Below, one piece after another: positions 1 to 12,200 of a DNA stretch of 64,000 bases. The DNA comes from Siphonodentalium dalli (Eukaryota; Mollusca; Scaphopoda; Gadilida; Siphonodentaliidae). The DNA lies in NCBI GenBank assembly GCA_032622095.1, contig CP136067.1, positions 53,049,899 to 53,113,898 on the forward strand, read 5' to 3'. The translations under genes were made by a program, and so were the position numbers. Under the pieces are notes generated by a model. That model ran no database searches, was not told where the DNA came from, and saw only the letters and a list, made by a program, of their open reading frames with translations. Position 1 is the first letter of the stretch. Every line of letters begins with the position of its first letter.

Positions 1-139
1 CTAAATCTCCCTATTTCTGAGGACAAATCTCCCTATTTCCCATTTTGAAAGTAAACAGGTCTGCACATGACCATTATTGTCTTACAGACTGCTTGCAAAT
101 TTTAAGGTGCACATGTTCAGAAACTTTAGCAAGAAATCT

Positions 140-456
140 ACCTAGAAGTAATAGGATGTACCTAGAAGTAATAGTTTGTACCTAGAAGTAATAGGATGTA
201 CATAGAAGCAATAGAATGTACCTAGAAGTAATAGGATGAACTAGAAGTAATAGGATGTACATATAAAAGCAATAGAATGTACCTAGAAGTAATAGGATGT
301 ACCTAGAAGTAATAGGATGTACCTAGAAGTAATAGGATGTACTTAGAAGTAATATGATGTACCTAGAAGTAATAGGATGTACCTAGAAGTAATATGATGT
401 ACATAGAAGCAATAGAATGTACCTAGAAGCAATAGAATGTACCTAGAAGAAGTAAT
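140..456. repeat. 20-bp minisatellite, about 15 copies
   Basis: A unit close to ACCTAGAAGTAATAGGATGT is repeated head to tail about fifteen times. Variants such as CATAGAAGCAATAGAATGT alternate with it, and some units carry small indels (near 240, 260 and 445). It lies inside the API5 intron downstream of the 1390-1584 exon. Bases 1-139 show no gene. Confidence 0.95.
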
Positions 457-479
457 ATGATGCAAATGAAGAGAAAATC

Positions 480-1185
480 TCATTTCATACATGGAATCCC
501 ATTAAAAGAACTCTTCAGACAGTTTTTAAACTTAAACAATTGAATACTTTCCACGATTTTTAGGACATCACATAGCCTGTGTGGACAATATAAATCATGC
601 AACATGAATGCTGGTACATGAATATGTGAGCACAGAAATAAGAAAAACATGAGCCTAACAAACTTATGAGGATACTGCCAGCTGACCTCTTTAAAAATAT
701 CAAGATAAACAAAGAAGAATAACTCTAGAACAAGAATGCGAACATAACCAATGAAAACTTCTCTGAAGCCATATCGATGGTAAACACCCATACCAAATTT
801 CATTGCAATCCGCCAATCCTTGGTTGAGATATCTAGAAAAACCATTCTTTCCGGAAAAACAAGAAGGATCTCTAGAAAGAAAAATTGCAAACAGCATCAT
901 TGGTCCCTCATTTGAAAGCAATCCTGATGGTAAACCTCCATACCAAATTTCATTGAGATCTGATAAACCATGACTGATTTGCTGTGTGGACAAACAGAAA
1001 TAAATTATTTTCAGATAAATAAAGAAGGATAACTCTAGAACGGGAAATGAAAAAAACATCATTGGGCACTATTTAGAAAGGCCTCCTGACAGGGAACATC
1101 CATACCAAATTTAGATTTGTGCTCTGATGTACAGACAGACGGTTGCATGTAATCCAGTTTACCCCATAATCTTTGAGTGGGGGCA
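480..1185. repeat. Degenerate long-period tandem repeat in API5 intron
   Basis: Two to three diverged units share phrases such as CCATACCAAATTTCATTG (near 788 and 938) and TCTCTAGAA (near 869 and 723). The block ends with CAGACAGACGG and a short tail at about 1130-1190. This resembles other arrays in the window that end in GACG-like tails. No coding exon is seen between 457 and 1389. Confidence 0.55.
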
Positions 1186-1389
1186 TCATGCCATACAAAG
1201 ATGATTTAACAGCCCCCTGCATCATTTTAGCAGCCCTTAACATTGTCACAGCTCTCTATTAAGATGTTGTACTGTTAATCAGTTCTGACCAGCTGCTAAT
1301 GCCCTTCGTAATCATGTAATGCCCTTCAAAATTATGTTATACTTTATCACATGTTTTATTATTATCATGCATTGACCAGAAAAACTTAC

Positions 1390-1584
1390 GACTAGCGTGG
1401 AGTAGACATATTCTATTCTGTCCTCCTTCTTTTCGTATTCACCACAGAATTCTGAGATTTCTGCGAACACTTTGAGAACTTCAAGCTGTGTGTTAGAGCT
1501 CTCACCATCTGTTGTAATTTCTGATAACACCGGTAATACGTGATCACACATATAGCAAACAAATGTTGCTGAATGTACACCTTT
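1390..1584 (-). CDS. API5: API5 coding exon (probable exon 7)
   Basis: The exon encodes 65 residues from KGVHSATFVCYMCDHVLPVL through FAEISEFCGEYEKKEDRIEY to STLV. The acceptor TTTTTTCAG precedes AAA at 1584, and the donor GTAAGT lies at 1389-1384. Both ends are phase 0. The next segment of API5 (the Met-Pro-Leu-Pro-Pro region and beyond) is not present between here and base 1, so that exon lies outside the window. Confidence 0.92.
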
Positions 1585-3228
1585 CTGAAAAAAGGGAGAA
1601 AACACAGGACATTATGGCAATAGTTCAGTCAATCTGACTCACAAAATTAGAGATGTAACTTTCCCAATGGGATTAAGGATACCCCCGTGTTTTTAAAACA
1701 CTAAGTAAACATTTAGTTAAAATAATAAAATAACAGATTCCCATAGCAGGTGCACAACCCTAAGCCCTTATCCTAATCCTAAACCTATTGACTGAAAAAT
1801 GTAGGAATAAAAGCTCGGAAAAAATTAAACATGTTGCGAAAAATTTCTAAGTAGAAAAAGGGGGATAACTCCACCAAAAAAAGTCTGACAGACGTCATAA
1901 TCCATAATCGCAGGTGCAAAGGTTCCCTTGGTGGCCGATGTCTGTGCCAAGTTTCATGGAAAATTATCAAAAAACGACTGAGAAAAACTCCGGACAAATT
2001 TGTGTACATGGACGACGAATGGACAATGGACGAACGGACGGACGAGCTGATTCCAGTATACCCCCCACAACTTTGTTATGAGGGGGGGGGGGGTATAAAA
2101 AGTCCCGCAAAATGAAATTTATCCCCTTATTTTGATATAGAGAGCATTTGACAATTTAGTAATTTGTGTAATTTCAGTATAATGGTTCATCTGAATTTTT
2201 ATTGGGTTTAACATTTGATCAAATTTCTTGAACTGTGTACCTGATACTCACATAATTGATTATACAGAATTTTAAAACTCATCAAACCACATTTTTAGAG
2301 ATGTGTTGGGCTTGACTTCCAAATATATGTGATGGTCAAATAGAATTTGTAGTTAAATTTTGTGCATAGAGCTTTATCGTTAAACAATGTTTGTATTTCC
2401 TTGTTCATAGTCACAATACGGCATACAGTTTTCGTTTCAACATTAACCCTTTCATAACAGGAGCTGCGCTGGTGCAGCATTAAAGATCCTGTGTCAGTGC
2501 ATTCTCTTATATATGCAAGTCTCCCATAGGGAGCCTTACATATATAAGAGAATGCACTGGCTTACAAGGTATAGTCTAACTTAACAGCCTAATATCTTGG
2601 TTTCACCAGGTTTCATTGAAAAGAAACCCAAATGTGAGTTGTGACATATAAACAAGACCTACAGTAATGCCCTAATTAATCGACTGCTTAACCACAGCAG
2701 AATTATGGGTAACTTTTCAGTATTTAGTCGGAAATATGGCTTGTTGCCATTCAACGGAAATCTCTCCCAGAGAGCTTTCCGATGAATGACAACAAGCCAT
2801 ATTTCCGACTAAATCCTGAAAAGTTACCCATAATTATGCTGTGGTTAAGCAGTCGATTAATTAGATTTGGGCATTACTGTATAATTGTACTATACAAGGT
2901 CAATCTGTTATTGGAGAATCAATGCTGTAATTATTACCGTCCCTCTAACTTATTGATCTTATATGAAATAAATGTGTTGACAATTCTACATCAAACAAGA
3001 TAGTGTCTTTCGCATAGAACACCTCGTTTCAAACATTTTATTTAACACACTATATTTTAAACAAGTTCACGACGGGAGCTGTGCAGTTTCCGCATTAAAG
3101 GCCCTATGCCAGTGGTTTGCACTGGTTTACAAGGTCAAGATAAATATTGTTAGGCCATTGGAACAGAGTTTTCGCAAATTTCAGGAAGCTCAAGTCATGT
3201 AATCTATACTATATATTTTGAGACTTCG

Positions 3229-3268
<40 letters not shown>

Positions 3269-6200
3269 ATAGAATCCAAAACGCGTGTACATATTGAGCT
3301 CAAACTTCCTATGTAAGTGTCAAATCCCACCGACACGACCGTGGTCGCGGTTTAGAGAAGCTCAGAGCACCCGTTCTCCAATCTCAAATCACCGCAAAGG
3401 CACGGCGTGGGTTAATCAAGTGATTATTTAATGAGCGTTTGTTTTTGACGCATCTCTATAAAGAGCGTCTGTTTCCCATTCAACGTTATTGGCATCTGCA
3501 GAGTTATACGGGAATGCAAACGTTATCGCTCGAAATTTATTCCCTGCGAGCACGGATGGCGCGCTTTGTTTTTACAGTATATACCTTTGGTATATACCGA
3601 AATCATCCCAGATAATCACGAATATAGCATCAGATTTCTCCCCAGATATACCGTTATAAAGCTACTAGAATCTGCCAATCTACTATTAATATGTGTGTAT
3701 ATATGTGGGTACTTCATAGAATCGAAAACGCGTGTAGGAACGGGCATCCCCACGGCAATGTCGGCAAATATATATGAGTGTGTCCTTTATAGACTCGAAC
3801 CGATTGAGCTCAAACTTGCTAAATATTTACTGGGAAATTCCAGGCAATGCCGATTGAGCTCAAACTTGCTACCTACGGGAAGTGTCATATATATGTGTGT
3901 GTCCTTTATAGACTCGAACCGATTGAGCTCAAACTTGCTAAATACGGGAAGTGTCATGGACGGGTTCATTGAAAAACAAAACAAAATCGGGTCAAATTGA
4001 AAAACAAAATTAAAAAGGCACAATTAACTCCTTGAAAAACCAAAAAAAATCGGGTAAAATTTAAAAACAAAAAATTCAATTAAAAAATTAAACGAGAGGC
4101 CGATCACGATCGGCAGATGTTTAACCCATACCCGGGCGATAGCGATTAGCTATAACTGATAATTTATCAAAGATATGAACACAGGTATCCATATATCAGC
4201 ACCATCTTGAATTCAATAGCTCAAATAATTTGTCTTAAGAAGGGGTTAAAGTATTTGTGGTTGCGAAGGGGGGGGGGGGGGGGGGGGGGTGTTCTAAATC
4301 TAATAACTCTATCCTTATTCATCCAAGGACCTATCTATGTGAGATCCAAGGGTTTAGTTATTTCTGAGGATATGTTTATAAGTTGAAGTTAGCTCATTGG
4401 AAACAAAACTACCAGCTATTCAAATCTCATTCACTTCTAAAGAGAAATTATAATTAGTTGACAAGCCAGACTGCATAGAACAACATGTGGGATTCCATCT
4501 CATATTTAATTTGAACTTTAATGACCCCCCCCCCCATTCTTCCCTGTTGTTATTTGTTTATCAATCATGTCAAAAATGCATGTAGTTTATACAGTATAAT
4601 TCAAAAATGTTATCTATATAATGTTATACAGCCATGTTATACAGCCATTATATGGTGCAGATGCTGGCCCCAATGATCCCTAAATCGAAAAGATTACCAT
4701 AGTTAATATAACGGAATGTAACACTGAATCAAATGGTTTCAAGACATAACAATATTTTACAAGTAGCTTGCAGACTAAAACACATAACCTTCACTGTTAA
4801 TCTTTTAAGCACTCTGTGGTCCCCAAAATTCAGTCAACCATGACAATATGAACAGATGGGAAAATAAGGTTCCTGGCAATATTATCTGCCATATTGATTT
4901 TCAAAATAATGCATCACCTATAATCTGTAAGCATATTCAATTGGTGTCTTATTGAACGATCATTAACTAATGAACCTGATTCAAAAAGAGGGTTCATTTA
5001 ATATGTTTCTGCATAATACAAACAATAATGAAGATTTATCTGCTTGTAACCTATTGCATATAACAATTATATTGGCTATTAGCCATTATTTTAATGTAAT
5101 ATCAAAAGAATGTGTCTGAAGGGTTAATATATTTTTCAAAAATCAATTAATCAATTCCACAATCCATAGAAGTTAATAGTGTGAAGATAACCCAAGATAA
5201 GACATATGAGGAAGAGCCCATGTGCATTAAAGCATAAATCTGTTGGAAACTTGGAAAGGGTTAATTATTTTCTAAGCATATCAATGGAATATGCAGACAA
5301 TTGTGTAGGTCATGAGTCAATTATCAGGCAGCCTGTAATGAAATTTCAAAATTAGATAAACAAGAGCCTGGTGTCATTTATCAAATTTGACAATTAACCA
5401 GCCATCAGTATAATATTGTTTGTTTATCTTGGTATCCATCTAACCACTTGGCCATAGCTAAATAGCAATTAATCATTTCATGAGCTGTTTACAATCTACA
5501 TGGGCATACACCAGGGACTGTTATCATTATATTTTCAATAGAGTTGTCCACCATTCGACCATATACCAGTGTATTTCATGAAACTACATTATAAGTCACT
5601 TGAATTATAAAGGGCCATAACTCTGTTAAAATATATCGGATCAAACCCAAATTTGAACTTGATCTGTATTTTGGGGTGAGGACCACATGTACCAAATTTG
5701 GTGCAGATCTGATGAATTTTTTTTTGAGTCATAGCAGCTTGCGTGAGTTCTAAGTAAACATTAAGAGTGAAAAGGGTTAATTAAATGATACCAAAAACCA
5801 TACAGATGAAGACCGTGCTAAGAAAAACCTAGGTAAGAAATATGAGGCAGATCAGAAGATATATGTTCAACTTATTACATTGGATAGCATGTGTGTGAAG
5901 GGTTAATTATTTTCTAAACTGATCAACTAATCGATACCAAAAACTATACAGGTGAGGGGTGTGTCATCATAAACCTACATATCAAATATGAAAACAATCA
6001 GACAAAAAATACTTTGGTTATAGCATCGGATAGCTCATGACTATGTGCGGATGCAAAGTGTTAATAATTTCTAAACCGATCAACCGATCGATACCAAAAA
6101 CTATACAGGTGAGGAGTGTGTCATCATAAACATGCACATAAAATTTGAACAAGATCCGATAAAAAATATTTGAGTAAATGAATCGGATAGCAAGTGTCTA

Positions 6201-9200
6201 CGGACAGACGGACAGACAGACAGACGGACAGACGGACAGACGGACGGACGAACGACGGATGGTTGATCCGGACGTCGGCATTATGTGTACCATACATGGT
6301 ATGGGTACACATAAAAAGCACAATTAACTCATTGAAAAACAAAAAATTAAATTAAAATTGTCATGTTTCTGACTATTGCCGAAATTTGCTGCAAATGCAG
6401 CACAAGTGTCTCGGAACCTGTTGCAATTGCTTTTTCGAGCAAAGCCATGGGACGAATGCCGCCAGTGGCGGGCTAACCTGCTAGTACACTATATTTTAAG
6501 ACAGGTTATAAATGGACTGGTACACTGAAGACATCTTAAAGCTAGGGATGATCCTTCGAAGACGGCAGGCTGCTATTTGACATACAAGCCAAATATTGTC
6601 ATTACGATATTCAAAATATTTGAGTTATTGCATCAGATAGCAAGTGTCTATGAAATGTGTGGGAAGGGTTAATTCTTCAACCAATCGATACCAAAAAATA
6701 TACAGGTGAGGGATGTGTCATCGTGAACCTGCACTTAAAATATGAACACGATCCAACAAAAAATACTTGAGTTATCACATCGGATAGAACATGACTATTG
6801 ATGGAAGGAAAGTGCTAATAATTTCTAAACCGGTCAACGGATCGATACCAAAAACAAAACTGATGAGGGGTGTATCATAAATATGCATATAAAAATATGA
6901 ACACAGTCCGATAAAAAATACATGAGTTATCGCGTCGGATAGCATCTGTCTACTGACAGATGAATGATGGGTGGTTTGTCCGGACGTTGGCATTATATGT
7001 ACCATACATGTTATGAGTATATACATAGAAACTAAATGGGAGAACCCACTCAATAATGAAAAGGTTCACAATCTTCAATATCTAGTGAACAAGAGTTTTA
7101 ATCCTATAAAATTACTCACTGAAAATATAGGGAGCACCTGTCTGATGCAAGACATCAATCTATCAACACAATCAGCATCTGACGCCTGAAATAAAATTTT
7201 AATTCAAGCTGAATATTTATCGCTAAAACAGCTGGTAACTTCAGTTTTTTGAATCACCAGCATCATCTGCTGAAGATTGCCAAAATTTTGTATAGACCAC
7301 GTCATGGACAGTGTTAGTAAAATACATCACCGCGCAGCCAGGAGTTGCATAATCAAGTTCAATCGCAAAGTTGTTAAATATAGATACAATTAACAGGAAG
7401 CTGTTCGGGCGCTGTTCCAAGTAACACTATGAAAAGTACCCAAGATTTGACCACCAGAAAAAGGATATTCCACTTCATAGCATAGTAATGAATTAGAATG
7501 GAAATAAACTTATACCGTTGAGTTGGATTTTCCTATTCCAGATTACCAACTCAACATAGTACGTTTATTTCCTGAAGATATCATACTCAAACCTCGATCA
7601 TAATCATGATTGATTGTCAGAGTTGAGAAAAAAAGTTTTCTATTAAACTTCAGAAGAAAACAAATTTGCAGGAAGGTATGCCGTTTTTTTGCATCTGGCA
7701 TTTTCGGGGACCCACCACCCCCCAAACCTGCATTTTTTTTTTTTTTACCCCCAATTTTTTTTACACCCACCCCCCAAATTTCACTAAATTTAGTCTAAAA
7801 ACGCATAAAACTCTACTTATATCACTCATATGACTGGGAATTATCTCATTTAGTTTAAATAACAGTTTAACCTGTTTCAGAATCTGTTTTAATTGAAAAA
7901 AAATAGTTTGATAAATTGCTGATCATCTGTAAAACTAGGTCATTGTGCAGGATACACACAATTCCATAATTTCTGACTATTTCCTTAGTGTGTCAACCAG
8001 CCCATTATTTCATACCATTTATATTGAGCAACTTACTTCTATTATACTAAACTAGTTGAAACAGGCTCCCTTTGGGAGCCTATATTCAGCATCGGAGATA
8101 CTTTGTGGGACTTCGTTCACATTTTGATCTTAGACAGAGCCTTTATTTAGCGGTAGCCCCTTTGTGCGCTTCAAGCACATTTTGATCATTGAAACATTTT
8201 GATTTATATATATTGTTTTAATTTATTTTTTTTAGATTGAATTCCTTGCTCAATTTAACAAAACCAATTTTTTTTTTTTTTTTTTAATTCAAAATTTTGA
8301 AAAACTAACACCATTATAACTTCTGCCAGGGTACACTGAGTCACCATACCAAATTTAGTTGAACTCGGTCCATGGGTCTGAGAGAAAAATCCTACTTAGC
8401 ATTCACAGCACTATACCAGACTTGGATTCTTTAGGTCTTGTGAGAGAAAATCTGAGTTGATAGACATGTAAATAATTCAATGATTATCTTGATGCACCGA
8501 TGACAGATATTTTCTACCCATTGATAATCACAATGTTTGAGAAAGTTGCTCGCTCTTTTTCCATGCACACGCTCATCTAGGCATTAGTTACATCAGGACA
8601 AGTTTATTTAAATATGCAAACTTAGGTCATTGTACAGGATATTTACAATTCCATAATTTCTAACCACTTCCCGATTAGTCTGTCAACCAGCCATTATCTA
8701 GCATTATTCCTTAAAACTTTTGTTAGTCTACTGGAGCAACGTCTGTTATAATAAATGACAAACAGTCACTATGCCAGACTTGGATATTTTAGTTGTTGTG
8801 AGAGTAACAGATCATATGAGTTGATAGACATGCAAATAATTCACTGGCTTAATGCACTGATGAACAGTGTGATGATGACAGTTATATTCTAGCCATTGAT
8901 AGTCACATTAATGTTTGAGGAAGTTGCTCGCTCTTTTTCCATGCACACAATGACCTAGGCTTTAGTTAATTTAAGACAAGTTTATTTATTTCAGTTTTAC
9001 ATCTCTCGAAGTTTTGTTCCGAAGGGTGTCCGGAAGGAATGTTTTCACCCCACCGTCCCATATGCAACATGACATAGCTTAATATCATCTCCACTAAGGC
9101 CCATATGAGGACCCAGTAACATAAATATGACGCTTTGCTGTTATAAATTCTTATAATATGTTTTAAACTGTTACAAATGTCAAATAAAGGCACAAAAGCG

Positions 9201-12200
9201 CTTTAGTAAAAAAAATTGCATGAGGTTGTAAAAAACACGTTTTTTGCCCCTCGGGGCCACCCACCCACCCCGGGATAGCTTCCTGCAAATTTTGTATTAC
9301 CGCCCCCCCCCTGTTTGGACTAGAATTTAAATGGAAGTAAAGTAGAGAGAGTAAAGCATTTTTGAAATAAGAATCACATCAGAGATCAGTTATCGTGCTA
9401 TCGAGATCAAAACTAAAGAAAATGTACTAATTAAGAGCCGCAACTCCACCTAAAGTAAGGCAGACCTGGCCGGTTTTAAAATTGATCCAAGACATTATTG
9501 AGTAAGTCTCATATACCGAATATCAACATAATCAGTTCATATTTGTTCAATTTATCGCGCTATCACTAATATGTAGATGGCCACTCGCGAACCACCTCAG
9601 CATCTGAAAGTCGCTAAAACACGCAATTGGTCAAGAGCTGCTAACTTTAGTTTTCAATTCACCAGCATCGTCTGCTGAAGCGAGCACTAATTTTGAATAG
9701 CGTATGCAATTGAATAGGAGTGTCAAATATGTCACCGTGTTTGCCAGCATTTGCATAATCGAGTTCAATCGCAAAGAACTCGACCAATGAAATAACTCTA
9801 CCAAAATAACATACCTCGAATGGTTGATCGAGTTCAGCCTGTTCCACGACAATCTCAACAAGATTCTTCTTGCCATCAGCAGACTTCATGCTGCTGAGAC
9901 TCTTCAACATGTTTATGATTGCAATGAACTCATCCTTTGTGACATCTTGTAGAACCTGTAAACCATTAGAGTGTATGCTGTTAGGGTTCAAACAAACACA
10001 AGTTTATACAGCCACGGCCCTGCAAATTGGGCTTTGCATATCGAATAAGGGGTGCTATTTGTTCTACCATCTTTGCCTAGCATATTATCATATTACTCGC
10101 TAATCAGCAGTTACTTCATTCCCAGTAATTACTTTGTGGAGACATTTAGCTAATAAGTTTAAAAAACTGTGTTCTCAGAAAGTCTAAATATTCCATATAA
10201 ATAAGTTAGATTCATTAGGTTTTACATGTAAAAAATCAAATGTTCTCTGAAAAGGGATGCAATAAATTTGCCAAACCTTTTTGGACTGCACGAGTATATA
10301 TTCCTCAGTTTCTGCATCAAGTGGTTTCGATAAATTTCGAACTTTTGTCGACAAAAATTTAATTGCTTTTTCTCTAACTTCATCTTCTTCATTCAAGATA
10401 GCTGTGAATATGCCTTCAAGGGTACCTGAAAATATAATTCATAATTAAAATCATTCAGAGATGTACGCCATTAACCATACCTAAATGTATTCTTATGGCA
10501 GTTAGAAGTGAGGATGTTTTCAAATTAGGAATTCTCCTTGTGAAGCATTATGTAAACAGTGATGCGTTTGTTAAAGTAGCACTCTCATTTTTAATTTTGA
10601 TTTGTTTATTCATATATTTTAATCGTATCCCCTGCAAAGATGGCTTTCCGCTGAGGTTTATTAATGTGGCTTAATTCGAAAGATGTCTTAATTTGACCTG
10701 TGATGACTGAACAAAACCTGTAGGATGTATCCATTCATCCCATGTTAATATTTAAAACTCTTTCATGATGGCCGCTGCCCTGATGCAGGCCTCAGCTCAC
10801 AATGCGACTCGGGCGAGATTGTCGCCTTACTGTCGCTGACTTCGCCCTATCGTCGCTCTAAGGCGAAATCGAAGTCGCCTTCAATTTTTAATAGTGGGAA
10901 TTTTTTATTTTTTTTTTCCTTAATTTTGTTTCTAGTTTTTTTTCCGGACATGTCTGGACATGTCCGTATATAGATGAATTGTGGCGGCCATCCCAAAAAG
11001 AAACAGACGATGCAGAGCCAAAGACCCAAGTGTTTAAAATAAAAATAATAAAATATGACCTATTGTTTTGTGTTGTTATTCCGTCGCCTTTGTTCCCTTT
11101 GCGGTAATGAATGTTAATCACGAATGTTTTGACACGCTGAAAACACGATGAGATGTTCCCAGCTGTGTTGTTACTGACCATCGTGAGTGTCACAAATAAA
11201 TGTTTTAATTAACTTAAAAGACCGCCGTCCCGCTTTTCAGATATAAAACAATTACGACATTATCAGAGTATGTACCAGGCGCTTCGGAAGTTCGTTTCGG
11301 TAACGCGTCGGACTTTTTGAAGAGACCGCGTCAGACTTTTTGAAGAGACCGACTTCCGTAAATAAAATAATGTCAAGTTTATTGCTTTAATCGGATTATA
11401 CCAGTGATGTTGGCATTAATTAAGGGAGGCCATTAATTAATAAAAGCTTTTGCAACTCCTTTGTTAGTTAGTCCTTATTGTTTATTTTAGCGGACACCCA
11501 CATTACAGCCGTGACCAAATTAAACTTAAAAAGTTACATGCATCATGATTAAGAGTCATACTGTACAAACGTATCTTCCAAGCTGCAGTCTAGGAAATAA
11601 TACTACTTTCATTTAGTTAAAAAAGTAACTATTACTGTAACTTGATAATTGTCTTGCTTAAATGATAGCTACACAAAACATTTCCAAAAATTTTAAATGT
11701 ATAATAACAATTAATTAAACTAATTTCAGATAAAGTCAATTTTTTTTAGTTTTATTTGTTATTTTATCTTTTTAAATTTTTTATTGTCAGATGTTATAAA
11801 ATAAAGCGATATTTGAAAATTGTCAATTTTTGGTAGTCTCCCCACCCTGAAGTTTCCCTAAATTTCCTGAAGTCTCCCTAAATTTCCTGGAGGGAGACTT
11901 CAAGTCTCCCTGTTCTGGACCCCTTGGCTGAGGCCTGCCCTGATGCAGCATTAAAGATCATGTGCCAACGCATTTTTGTTATATATGCGAGTCTCCCATA
12001 GTGAGCCTCTCATATATAAGAGAATGCACTGGCTTACAAGGTCAAGGTAAATATTGTTAAGCCAATGTATTCTCTTATATATGTGAGGCTCGCATATATA
12101 AGAGAATGCATTGGCATAAGCTTTTCGCAAAATATCAGAAGCTCTAGTCGCGGAAGGGTTAACATGTTGAGTGCCGGAAATCAATTAGTAATCTCGCCAG

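Larger units (their letters stand above)
3203..6484 (+). mobile_element. Probable non-autonomous Helitron (3.28 kb)
   Basis: The 5' end reads TCTATACTATATATTTTGAG and is preceded by A. The 3' end is CTAG followed by T, as expected for insertion between A and T. A perfect small hairpin (CCGCC, loop AGT, GGCGG at 6459-6471) lies 9 nt before the CTAG, which is the Helitron 3' signature. No Rep/helicase ORF was seen, so it would move only in trans. The body holds a (TG)n run, ~110-bp direct repeats (3700-3960) and a tandem-repeat block (about 5750-6310) that is also found outside the element. Confidence 0.6.

Noticed and set aside
140-456. Regularly repeated short units suggestive of a CRISPR-like array
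   Set aside because: Units abut with no unique spacers; it is a minisatellite in an animal intron.
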